From: Laccaria trichodermophora | Lineage: Eukaryota; Basidiomycota; Agaricomycetes; Agaricales; Hydnangiaceae | Direction: 5' to 3' | Length of the DNA stretch: 64,000 nucleotides | Assembly (NCBI GenBank): GCA_018417955.1 | Contig: JACTVC010000001.1 | Span: 2,480,001-2,544,000 of the forward strand | In this document: one piece after another, positions 1 through 9,611 of the stretch | Numbering within the stretch: position 1 is the stretch's first letter | Layout of the letters: every line of letters starts with the position of its first letter | Notes under the pieces: generated by a model | What the model was told of the DNA's origin: nothing | The model's input: the letters and a program-made list of their open reading frames with translations, nothing else | Databases searched by the model: none | Position numbers and translations under genes: made by a program

Positions 1-719
1 ACACAATCGAAGGCGGCGACTTTTTCGACATGTTACGGGGCTGCGCCAAAACATTGATCACATTATGTATCTATGATGATCTGGTTCTTACATGGCCTAC
101 CATAAATCACTCTATTGCTATGCCTTTCCTTCGGCAGCTACGCATTTTTGGGACTATGCATAAAGTCTCTGAGCTGCTACTCTTGATATCTGCACTAAAC
201 CTCGAGGAGTTCACCATTGCTCCCATTATCTCCAACGACCTGTCGAAACTTTTCTCAGAAAACCCTTGTAACAGTCCCAAATTTCCCGCATTGAAGTCAC
301 TTACCCTCGCTCCCGCTTATAATTATTCTATGGGACCAACTCTGACGTTTGCGTCAGCGTGCTTCCCGGGAATCGAGTTGCTCGTTCTTCCAAATGACCA
401 TGAGTTTTTCATGGGGGATTTCTTGGTGGAGAATGCTAAGCCTCGTTGGCCACAGCTTCACAGTCTCGCTCTGCGTGACATCGGCCATGACAGGCATGAT
501 GAAAGCGCGCTATATAACCTTGTTGAGGATCGGCAACGTTTAGGTGCACCCTTGCGCACATTATATGTGGATTCCTCATCGGTGTCAAGAATGATTCGAA
601 TGGACTGGCCAAAGGATCAGTTGACGGTAGTGGAGGCAGATCTTTGGAAAATACAATGCCGCGATGGTTTCTATAGTGGTGAAGAAAGTCGGTTCACTGG
701 ATCAGTGAGGGGATCTTGA
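1..719 (+). CDS. F-box family protein, copy 1 (5' end outside window)
   Basis: The reading frame is already open at the window edge (codons start at base 3) and ends at TGA 717-719, giving the last 238 or so residues. It lacks the F-box, which must lie upstream, but matches the C-terminal two thirds of copies 2-5: the blocks LITLCIYDDLV, EFTIAPI, FPALKSLTLAP, CFPGIELLVLPN and a C-terminal VVEADLWKIQC segment occur in the same order. Proteins of this kind are substrate adaptors of SCF ubiquitin ligases; the C-terminal part is a divergent leucine-rich-repeat-like region. No frame break is visible in the part present. It is the first of four tandem copies on this strand. Confidence 0.8.
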   Translation, partial: TIEGGDFFDMLRGCAKTLITLCIYDDLVLTWPTINHSIAMPFLRQLRIFGTMHKVSELLLLISALNLEEFTIAPIISNDLSKLFSENPCNSPKFPALKSLTLAPAYNYSMGPTLTFASACFPGIELLVLPNDHEFFMGDFLVENAKPRWPQLHSLALRDIGHDRHDESALYNLVEDRQRLGAPLRTLYVDSSSVSRMIRMDWPKDQLTVVEADLWKIQCRDGFYSGEESRFTGSVRGS

Positions 720-1178
720 TATTTTCGGGCTACTGCTACTACATATGGCTTACACACATCGATCTCGTTACCATCTCCGACGTGTGAGCAAAGTCGGTTC
801 ATAGTAACCTCGTGCTTGACTGATGGATTTTCTGTTCTGACTTCCGCTTGTTGAATTTTGTTGGCAGCTTTTGTTTTATAAGTACCAGTAGCTATTTTTA
901 AATACTTTACAGTGCACACTTGGTTGTAAATGAATCCATTCCATGACTGATAAACAGGTAGCTCTGTCCCCCTCATCTTTTCACCGAACATTTGTACTTG
1001 ATTGCCATCATCTTCAACTTGCGACTGTGCCGAACAATGCGTGTGGGCCATGCCGCAACTTCGCAGAATCGCAAGGTCTTGGCAAGGTCAGGCAACGCAA
1101 CAGTCTTCGTCAACGTATGGTTTTCCCCTCTTATTGTAAGCATTACTGAACATCTATCCCCAGGGCTCATCCATCGGA
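720..1178. other. Intergenic, between F-box copies 1 and 2
   Basis: About 460 bases holding the 3' flank of copy 1 and the 5' flank of copy 2. I see no conserved coding frame; the short open frames are not shared by the other copies. Confidence 0.6.
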
Positions 1179-2616
1179 ATGGCTACCTTCCTGGATGACT
1201 CGGAAATCGCTAGAAACCTCTCAGGCTTAGAGGTTTCTTCCGCGGATGGCAAAGCCGCTCTTGCCAACGAGTTGCCACCCGAACTTTTGGTGTACATTTT
1301 CGAAATTGCACAGAACATGCTGCTTCCATCAGAACATCTATTTCGGCACTTTCCTCTCATACTTGGGGGCGTCTCGCACTACTGGCGCCAAGTGTCGTTT
1401 GATGCGCCCATGCTGTGGTCGAACGTGGATATCTCGCATCCTCGGAATCTCGCTGTTTTACGAACCTACCTCGACAGGTCCAAGGACTACCCTATTGATT
1501 TGCATTTGACCTATGATATCACCAGGCTCACAAGATGAGAGGGCAGATCCTAGCGATGTCAATCAGCTCATCGGTATCCTGCAACCCCATTATTTTCATT
1601 GTCGTTCCATCAGACTCAGCTTTGGGACATATTACCAAGCTATGCCAGAAATGTTTAGCCTCCTTAAGTCGATGCGCGACGGTCATTACCCCATGCTACA
1701 GAATTTTTTCGTCGAGGGTGATGACAAGTATGACACGACTCGGATAGAACCATGCACGGTTTTCAACGATGCCGCTCCGAACCTTACCAACGTGCGCTTA
1801 GCAGGGTTGGGTTTCAGCTACTGCCGACCTCCTCTCATGGCTGTCACTGAGCTTCATCTAGCAGTGGAAGATAGTATCATCCCCTTCACCGACTTCTCCA
1901 AAATGTTACGATCCTGTGAATCGTTGATAACATTGTGCATCTACGATGATTTGGTCCACACATGGCCATCTGGTCAGTCTTTGATACATATACCCTCCCT
2001 CCGATACCTACGCATCTTTGGAAATATGATGTGTGTCTCTCAGTTTCTACTCTCCATCCTTGTTCCAGATCTGAAAGAACTCACCATTGCTCCCATTGCC
2101 AAGGGCGACCTCACCATTCTTCGAGAGACTATTTCTCACACCCCAAGATTTCCTGCACTCAAGTCTCTAACCCTTGCACCTGCCCATGCTTATGCCATGG
2201 AACGATCTTTAGGCCTTGCATCTATATGCTTTCCTGGGATAGAGTTACTTATTCTTCCCAATTATCATAGCAAATATTTTTTATTGTCTTTCATGACAGA
2301 TAACTCCGATGCAGCCGCCCCTTCGAGACCTCGTTGGCCCAAGCTACACACCCTTGCAGTGCGTGACATTGACGGCAGGTACAACCAAAACGTGTTATAC
2401 GAGTTCGTTGAGGAACGCCAACGTTTAGGCGTGCCCTTGCGCACGTTATGCTTGGATTCTTCGTCGTTGTCTAGAATGACTCGACTGAATTGGCTCAAGG
2501 ATCAGTTAGCGGTGGTAGAAGCGGATCCTTGGGAGATACAACGCGGGGATGCTTTCTATAGTGATGAACAAGATCGGTTTCTAGGATCAGGTGGGGATAA
2601 CGTTGACATATCCTGA
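1179..2616 (+). pseudogene. F-box family protein, copy 2, with one frameshift
   Basis: Starts at ATG 1179 with a typical F-box-like N-terminus (ELPPELLVYIFE at about residues 29-40, then HYWRQVSFDAPMLWSNVDIS). The frame ends at TGA 1536-1538, but homology continues without loss in the next frame, which is open across this point and runs to TGA 2614-2616. Compared with copy 3 the break lies at about 1513-1525, just after the PIDLH block, and is explained by one extra base. No GT-AG pair of usable length is found there. Without the break the protein would be about 478 residues, the family length. The rest of the copy (FTDFS, LITLCIYDD, LTIAPIA, FPALKSLTLAP blocks) is intact, so the damage is recent, or is a sequencing error. 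Confidence 0.75.
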
Positions 2617-2799
2617 TATATCCTATGCTTCCACATCATTGATTCATACCCTTGACAAAGAATCTTCGTTATCTTGGTAGATGGAGTTTTGAGATTTTGC
2701 GCCCATTTTTGAGCCGCAATTTCGCCATGACACAGCCACAATCCCAAAGTTGCGATTGAACAATTGCTCAAGCGCTCAAGCCTTCGATCATCGATCGAA

Positions 2800-4182
2800 A
2801 TGGCTGATCCCACACCAACAGACAATTCTGGAGCCCCATTCTTTCCAGATAGTCAGAAAACGACTCTTGCCGATGAATTACCACCCGAGATTCTCGTTTA
2901 CATTTTCGAAATGGCGCGAAACACATTCCTTCCGGAAGAAGAACACTTACTCCGGCGCTTTCCTCTCGTTCTTGGGATGGTATCCCAGTATTGGCGCCAA
3001 GTTGCCTATGGGGCACCTATGCTATGGTCGAATGTGTATGTCTCGCATGAGCGAGATTTGGACGGTTTACAGGTCTACCTTGGCAGATCCAGGGACCTTC
3101 CTATTGATCTGCACATCGCCTATGATGACACCTCTGCCCCCGGCGGCGAGAGAGACGTTGGCATGCTCATAGGTACCCTGCGGCTCCATTACCCACGTTG
3201 CCGCTCTATCAGACTCGAAACTCCTCAAAAAATCACTCCGGAAATTATGAGCATCCTTGGCTCGATGTGCGAAGGCCGTTATCCGACACTACAGCGTTTT
3301 GATGTCGAGGGCTCAGACACCGGTGAACTTATCTCAGAGCCGCGCGCAATTGTAGCTGATGCCCCGAACCTCACCAACATACGCTTAAGAGGTCTGGGCC
3401 TGACCTATTGCCGCCCTCCTCTTACTGCAGCCACCGAGCTTCATCTGGCAATCTCAACTAATACAATTTCCTACACCTACTTTTATGCAATGCTGGGCTC
3501 TTGTCAATCCTTGATCACATTGTGTGTCTACGATGATTTGGTTTTTGGATGGCCTATCAACCTCCGGACCGCTCGTGACATGCCTTCTCTTCGTTACCTA
3601 CGCATCTTTGGAAACATGCTAGGTGTTTCTCAACTCCTCCTCTCTATATCTGCTCCGTGCATGAAGGAACTCACCATCGCTCCAGTTGTCATGGGTGATC
3701 TTGAGTTACTTCTTGTGGGAGCTTCTCGCAACGCCCCCCGATTTCCGGCATTAAAATCTCTCACCCTCGCACCCGCCCACGCTGACGCTATGGAATCGAC
3801 TCTAAGGCTCGCTAACACGTGTTTTCCTGGGATCAAGTTGCTCGTTCTCCCCAATTACTACAAGCAATCTTTCATAGAGTCTTTCAAGACAGAGGGGCGT
3901 GATACCTCTGAGCAACTTTGGCCTGAGCTCGATGGTCTCGCTGTGCGTGACATCGATGAGGGGCAGGATCAAGGCGTGTTGTATGAGTTTATAAAGTTTC
4001 GTCAAATTCTAGGGGTGCCGTTGGGCACGTTATACCTGGATTCCTCGTCGATGCCGAGGATGACACGAATGGACTGGCTTAAGGACCGTTTATCAGTGGT
4101 GGAGGCGGATCCTTGGAAGATACAGTGTCAGAATGCTTTCTATTCAAACGAAGAAGACCGCTTCCTCGGAGCGGAGGAGTGA
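2800..4182 (+). CDS. F-box family protein, copy 3, intact
   Basis: A single uninterrupted frame of 460 codons. An upstream in-frame ATG at 2764 exists, but the start at 2800 aligns with the MADT/MANT starts of copies 4 and 5. Residues about 28-80 form an F-box-like domain (DELPPEILVYIFEMARN, then SQYWRQVAYGAPMLWS). The remainder is a divergent LRR-like region with the family blocks LITLCVYDDLV, YLRIFGNM, ELTIAPV, FPALKSLTLAPAHA and CFPGIKLLVLPNYY. The expected role is substrate choice in an SCF ubiquitin ligase; the target is unknown. Intronless, as in the other copies. It is the only intact full-length copy in the tandem block. Confidence 0.85.
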   Translation: MADPTPTDNSGAPFFPDSQKTTLADELPPEILVYIFEMARNTFLPEEEHLLRRFPLVLGMVSQYWRQVAYGAPMLWSNVYVSHERDLDGLQVYLGRSRDLPIDLHIAYDDTSAPGGERDVGMLIGTLRLHYPRCRSIRLETPQKITPEIMSILGSMCEGRYPTLQRFDVEGSDTGELISEPRAIVADAPNLTNIRLRGLGLTYCRPPLTAATELHLAISTNTISYTYFYAMLGSCQSLITLCVYDDLVFGWPINLRTARDMPSLRYLRIFGNMLGVSQLLLSISAPCMKELTIAPVVMGDLELLLVGASRNAPRFPALKSLTLAPAHADAMESTLRLANTCFPGIKLLVLPNYYKQSFIESFKTEGRDTSEQLWPELDGLAVRDIDEGQDQGVLYEFIKFRQILGVPLGTLYLDSSSMPRMTRMDWLKDRLSVVEADPWKIQCQNAFYSNEEDRFLGAEE

Positions 4183-4404
4183 TACCCGGTGCTTTCATAC
4201 TATATGTATTTTCGTACGTTGACGCTTTTCAGTTCGATAAGTTATCGGTGCTTGACATCCGGGAGCTCATTATTACCTTTTAATCGTGGTTTTATTACTT
4301 AGACCTCCAGTCCTGCTCCTCGTTTCGACATTTCATATGAAAAAGGAATCAGTAAATCCTGATGGAAATAAAACGAGAGTTGATGCGATAACGACCAGAT
4401 CGAT

Positions 4405-4590
4405 GTCCTCAATTTCCCCTCACGAAAAACCCTACCCCACCCCGAGAGTTGGCAATGAAACTCGCCGGAGCCGCAGCATCCAAGGACATCCCAGATCCAT
4501 TAGCATGTTCAAGCCTAAGAGTCGGTGACTGTCGGTTTTGTTTTGAACATAGTAAATCCTGTTGTGAGGAGGGAAAGGCAGTGGAGAAAA
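4405..4590 (-). pseudogene. Relict of the Hikeshi/OPI10 3' end (relict A)
   Basis: On the minus strand a short frame ends GGVGFFVRGN, close to the C-terminus GGVGFLERGN of the intact Hikeshi gene at 6358-7074. At DNA level the match starts in the F-box 3' flank near 4360, runs through the ACCCTACCCCACC stretch and the segment ending ACATCCCAG (about 4412-4492), then jumps to AGAGTCGGTGACTGTCGG (about 4519-4536), which corresponds to bases around 6643-6660. About 150 bases between these points in the intact gene are missing here. It lies downstream of F-box copy 3, exactly where the intact Hikeshi lies relative to copy 4. Confidence 0.75.
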
Positions 4591-4825
4591 GCTTGGCTTC
4601 AGCCAAAAACGGCGGATAGTTATGAGGCAGACGATGATGTAGCCTAAAACATAATAAATTGGGTTTGGATGCCAGTAGCTTAACGTGTGGTGGTCACGGT
4701 ACTCCATACTATGAGTGATCGAAATTCAAACTAGCTTGTCAAGTTTCAACCAATTGTCAACAAGTCAGTGTAAAAATTCTCCTCCCTCTCATTTCTGTTC
4801 TTACTCAACAACTCCCTAGATCACA

Positions 4826-6183
4826 ATGGCTAATACCGTTCAAAGTGATTTGGAAACTGAAAACGACTCCGAAGCCTTGAAGTCCTCCTTACTAGAAGGT
4901 CAAAAGGCAAGTCTGGCCAACGAACTCCCGGCCGAACTCCTCGTGCACATCTTCGAAATGGCGCAAAACGTCTTCTTTCCATTGGAGCAACATTCGTCCT
5001 GGCGCTTTCCTTTGATCCTTGGGGAGGTGTCGCGCTATTGGCGCCAAGTCGCCTACGGGGCACCTACGCTGTGGTCGAGTGTGGATGTCGCGCTTCTCCG
5101 AGATTTGGGCGGTTTGCAGGTGTATCTTCGCAGATCCAAGGACACCCCCATCGATCTTGATATCACATTTACCCCGGCTCTACAGCAGAGAGGCGTTGAC
5201 ACGCTCATAGGTATTTTACAACCTCATTACCGACGTTGCCGCTCCATCAGGGTCGAGGCTGAAGCCTCTTACGAATTCACCACGGAGATTTCGAGCATCC
5301 TTGACTCGATGTGCAAAGGTCATTATCCAATGCTACAGCACATCTGTGTGGAGGGCTCTTCTGATATAAGAAGTTGTGAACAACTGAAGTTTGCAATGGT
5401 ACCTGACGCCGTTAACCTGACGAGTGTATGGTTAAGAGGCCTGGGTTTCAAGTTTTGCCGGCCTCCCCTTACTGCTGTAACACAGCTTCATCTGGCGCCC
5501 TCAACTTCTCCGCTGATTCGCTACGCCGACTTCTCCGAAATGTTACGGTCCTGTCGATCCTTGGTCACATTGTGTGTCTACGACGATTTCCTTTTCGAAT
5601 GGCCTACCCCTTTCTATGACCATGACATGCCCTTCCTTCGTTACATACGCCTCCTTTGTTGTGAGGAAGTTTCTCAAGTTCTACTTTCTATATGTGCCCC
5701 AAGTTTAGAGGGACTCACCATTGCTCCAATCATTCAGCAGGACCTCACCAAACTTGAAAGGGCAACTAGTGACAGTCCTCGCTTTCCAACATTAAAATCG
5801 CTCACCCTTGCACCCGCTTACGCCGACTCGGTGATGGTACTAATGCTTGCTTCCCAGGGATCAAGTTGCTTATTGTTCCCAATTATGACAAACTTTCTGA
5901 CTCTTTCAAAATGACGGACTCTCGGCCATTTTGGCCTGAGCTGGACGGTCTCGCTGTCCGTGACATTCATGACCAAGGTGTATTGTATGAGTTTGTCCAG
6001 CACCGCCAACGTTTGGGTGTGCCCTTGCGCTCGCTGTATCTGGATCCCTTGTCAATGTCAAGAATCACCGGAATGGACTGGCTAAAGAATCAATTGTCGG
6101 TGGTGGAGGCAGACCCATGGAAGACACAACGTGAGGACAGTTTTTATCGAGATGAAGAAACCCGTTTCCTCGAATGGGAGTGA
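4826..6183 (+). pseudogene. F-box family protein, copy 4, with one frameshift
   Basis: ATG 4826 opens a frame with the F-box (AELLVHIFEMAQN, then RYWRQVAYGAPTLWS). It ends at 5914, but from about 5840 the homologous sequence (FPGIKLLIVPNYD onwards, DGLAVRDIHDQG, VVEADPWKTQ) is in another frame that runs to TGA 6181-6183. Copy 5 reads LALANACFPG where copy 4 has lost a few bases, so a small deletion at about 5835-5850 explains the break. A GT...AG pair exists here, but the intron would be under 30 bases and would remove conserved residues, so I reject splicing. Copy 4 is the nearest relative of copy 5 (51932-53305), including its 5' leader and 3' flank. Confidence 0.75.
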
Positions 6184-6357
6184 GGGGCAATGATATTTCT
6201 TAATCCATTCATACCCTTGGTCATGGTTGCTAGTTATATTTTTTTTGTGTCCTATCGTACTGAGAGGGGAGCGAAAGCATAGGCTATGATGTTCTATGAA
6301 TATCGTAATACAAGATGAGTTGAAGTGATGATACCAGACCCCTTTCCCTAAAATACT

Positions 6358-7074
6358 TCAATTCCCTCTCTCCAAAAACCCTACCCCACCCGCGCGTATC
6401 TTGCCCATGAAGCTTTCGTACCACTTGGCGATGACGCTCATCGGAACCGCAACATCCGGAGACATCCCAGCTCCCCCGGTGAATCCTGAAACGTAGTTGA
6501 AAAGGTGCTTGACGATGCGCTCAGCGAGGACCGTCGGATCCCTCATCATATCTGCGCCTGGTTTGGTTAGAGCTGATGGGAGAGTCTGCATCTGTGATTG
6601 AATTTCGGGAAGAGGTTCGATTGAGAGGCCAAGAGTCGCGGTGACGTCGGTTTGTAATACGCCTTGTTGAGAGAAGGCGGAGAAGGCATTTATGGTTGAG
6701 GCACCAGATGTGAAGCCTGTGCCTTTGAGGCGGAATATTGCGGAAGGTTTTTCGTTGGATAGCCTAGGGTGCGATGGATTAGGTCGGATGGGAGAAGAAG
6801 AATAGAAATACTTACATTCCCAATAGTTGGAAGCCTTTGCCTGGCCAGAAGAAATGCACAGTCGCGCCATAACCATCTGGGAATGGAACTATGAGATACT
6901 GAATTGAGAAGAGCAATTTTTGAAAGGGGTTAAGTATCACGTACCAGTGCCAAGAAGGAAAACACATATATGGTTTATCGAACTCGCTGCTGGGAGCTGA
7001 AACGACGCATGTGTGTCATCGATCTGTTGGAGATCTGTCTGGAGGAGACGACCGGCTACGCAGCATCCAAACAT
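6358..7074 (-). CDS. Hikeshi / OPI10 family protein (Hsp70 nuclear import carrier)
   Basis: Exons complement(6358..6763, 6816..6888, 6945..7074), 202 residues, similar to the ~197 of the human protein. The N-terminus MFGCCVAGRLLQTDLQQ and the segments INHICVFLLGT, PFPDGYGATVHFFWPG, NEKPSAIFRLKG and the C-terminal KWYESFMGKIR are the family signature. Hikeshi carries ATP-bound Hsp70 into the nucleus during heat stress; yeast OPI10 was first linked to inositol regulation. Both introns are GT-AG (GTACGT, GTAAGT donors). The gene converges on F-box copy 4, ending 174 bases from it, and its start is 192 bases from the divergent RTF1 start. Two broken copies of its 3' end lie elsewhere in the window. 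Confidence 0.93.
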
Positions 7075-7266
7075 GATCTGTGCTGGAAGTGAGAACGATG
7101 AAATGTGGCTTTTGAACGCATTGCATGGAATTTTGGTGAAGCACGCCGAAGCCACTAGAATGCCAGGAATAGGCAACAATGCAGGTTGAACTTACCAGGA
7201 GTGGCGTGTGAAATTCGATATTCACACCCAACCGCACTCTTTCAATTTCTTGTCTCTATAGCCATC
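7075..7266. promoter_or_regulatory. Shared divergent promoter region, Hikeshi / RTF1
   Basis: Only 192 bases separate the start codons of the minus-strand Hikeshi gene and the plus-strand RTF1 gene, so both promoters must lie here. No clear TATA box is seen. Bidirectional control is an inference from spacing alone. Confidence 0.5.
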
Positions 7267-9406
7267 ATGTCGGAATTCGAAGACGATATCGATGACCAGC
7301 TTCTCGAGCTGGCTGGAGCAACCGAGAAGAAGCGAAAAAGACACAGCGGCACCCATTCAAAGTCCTCATCAAAAAAACGCAAGGCGGAGTATGTGCCATT
7401 CCAACTTGTTGTTACCCAAAACTCACGCTGCCTCGTTTCAGCCCTATGGACTCTGAGTCGGAAAAGGAACCGGAGAGTGAGGACGATGCAACGGGGAGCT
7501 TAGATCCTTACCCTCTGGAGGGGCAATACAAGGACGAGGCCGATAGACAAAGGTAAATTAACTGCCCCTCCGCAACCCACGACCCAGCCCCTCTTTATAA
7601 GCTGAGCGTCGCCTGTTTGGGTAATCGATGCCTCCCTTACGCTTTCCCCTCAGACTCCTCGAGATGCCAGAGACAGCGCGCGAGGAGATCCTGGCTGAAC
7701 GTAGCGAAAAGAAGCAGCGGCTCAATGAACAGCAGAAGTTGGCTGACCTGCTGAATCAACGGAGCGCCGTTGGCGCTGACAGCGTCGCAAAGGCAGCGAA
7801 ACGTTTGTGGACCCTCTTAGCTCTACCATACCTTTTACTGACAGTTGTCTTCCAGGTCAACACACCGTGCGTGGCGCAACCAAGGAGAAGACACGGAAGC
7901 TTGACGAGCTAAAGGCCCGTCGTAAGGCTAAAGATGAGAAGAAGCGAGTGGGTGCATTTCATGAAGATCCATGGCTTGAATTGACTTGCGATGATCTTAG
8001 AATACATCCCCAAAGCGGGATCGCTCTTCATCTCCCATGGATATGGAGATCTCAGACGAAGAGTCTGAAGATGGCCAGATCACCAAGCAAGATCAAGAAG
8101 AGGAAAAAGAACGAAGGTTGCTGGGCAAGACCGCTGAGCCTGACAACACCCCATCGACCTTGCAACATTTCGAGAGTTGTAGACTGTCAAGAGATACATT
8201 GGCAAAATACTGTATGGCGCCATGGTTCCAGGAATACGTCCGTGGTTCGTAATGTTACGACTTACAGGCTACAATACCTGATTTCTCATTGTAGGAGCCT
8301 GGGTCCGATATCTCATTGGACAAGAGGCTGGTCAGCCAGTGTATCGCATGTGCGAGATAGCTGGTGCGCCTGAATTTCCCTTCGACAGCATTAGCGCCTG
8401 TTAAACTTTGGAAAGACCTATCTGCGGAGACTGTCAAGCCTTACAAGGTCAATGACAAGCTGGTCAACCAGGTTTTCGACCTCAAACACGGCAAGTCAAT
8501 ACGATCGTTCAACATGGACAAGGTATCAAATGGCCCCTTCATTGAGGCGAGATTTTTTCTTGTTTATGGCCCGTGCTGCCTCTGACCTTCCTTTGCAGAA
8601 GGAGTTCGATCGACTGGTGAAAGTTTATGCAGCTGAGGATGTGAAGCTGCCGACAAAATTGCATTTAGAGCAGAAAGTTGCTCAATTGCAAAAGCTTATT
8701 TCGCAACCTGTCACAGAGGTTTGTTGGAGCGATGCCTCCCCGTGCTCACCATGTCTTATATTCCACCTCAGAGTGACATCAGTGCAATGCTCCAACGCAG
8801 GAACCAGGTGCAAAATAATAAGCCCACGGGAATGTCTACACTTGAGCGATCCCGCCTGACGCAAGCCAGGACACTGGCGATGCGACGACACGACTATGAC
8901 GAAGTCAAAGACATTGACATCCAACTTGCAGCTGCTGAGATTGTTACCGCTCCAGCACGAGTGGAGGCTGTGGACGTCTTAGCCAAAGTCAATGAGAGGA
9001 ATCGCAAAGCCAACCAGGAAGCCGTGCGAAGAGCTGAGATGGCGGAATCTGAGCGAAAACGACGGGAACGGAAGCTCGTCGCTGCTGGAGGTGCAGCAAC
9101 GCCACAGGACCCGAGCGCTCGGCTAAAGACAGTGCCGAGGCTGTTTAACGCTGCTACTCCGACATCAAGGTTTGTGCCGTCTCTTTTTTCTTCGTCCTAT
9201 TATGCGGTCGTGTTGGCCACTTGTATCCTGTGCTCTGTCAGACTTTTTCATGTTGCTTTTCCCCTCTTAGGCCGGGAACACCTCTGGCGAATGGCGCGGT
9301 TACGCCACAACCTCCAGCAGGACTTGTGGTCAAGACGACAGTGGCCACCAAAAGCTTTGAGGCGTCTATCCTGGACTCGATTGAGATTGACTTGGGGGAC
9401 TTTTAA
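7267..9406 (+). CDS. RTF1: RTF1, Plus3-domain subunit of the Paf1 transcription elongation complex
   Basis: Ten exons: 7267..7388, 7442..7552, 7654..7802, 7856..7947, 8001..8244, 8295..8363, 8395..8546, 8599..8718, 8772..9169, 9271..9406; 530 residues. The N-terminus is acidic and basic (MSEFEDDIDDQLLELAG, KKRKRHSG), followed by a charged helical stretch (AREEILAERSEKKQRLNEQQ). The Plus3 domain begins about residue 205 (CRLSRDTLAKYCMAPWFQ) and includes VRYLIGQEAGQPVYRMCEI and KVSNGPFIEKEFDRL; a coiled coil follows. RTF1 links Paf1C to RNA polymerase II and promotes H2B ubiquitylation. Intron 7 needs a GC donor (GAG then GCGAGA). A GT donor 24 bases upstream at 8523 would also stay in frame but would delete the conserved VSNGPFIE. 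Confidence 0.93.
8547..8598 (+). other. GC-AG intron in RTF1
   Basis: Donor GCGAGA, acceptor TTTGCAG. Keeping the Plus3 residues VSNGPFIE, which align with VSNQEFTE of animal RTF1, requires this donor. Confidence 0.7.
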
Positions 9407-9611
9407 ATTTGATGTATACAGTATACCGTGGAAATATAATGTTTTTTAGATAAGATAAGATAATGATGGAGGGATGTCCTAATTTGACCAAACCTAATCT
9501 GTGTTTCTCGCGCACGCACCACCTTCGTTCTCGATACGCTTTGTTGTCCTCAAAACACTCTGTCCATCATCCGCCCCAGAGCCATCGTCGTCGCCGTCGT
9601 TGGACACAGCG

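Noticed and set aside
671..1051. Minus-strand ORF of 126 codons after F-box copy 1
   Set aside because: It is not conserved in the other copies, overlaps coding sequence and has no recognisable motif.
5827..5855. A GT...AG pair that could make the F-box copy 4 break an intron
   Set aside because: It would be under 30 bases and would remove conserved residues; a small deletion explains the data better.
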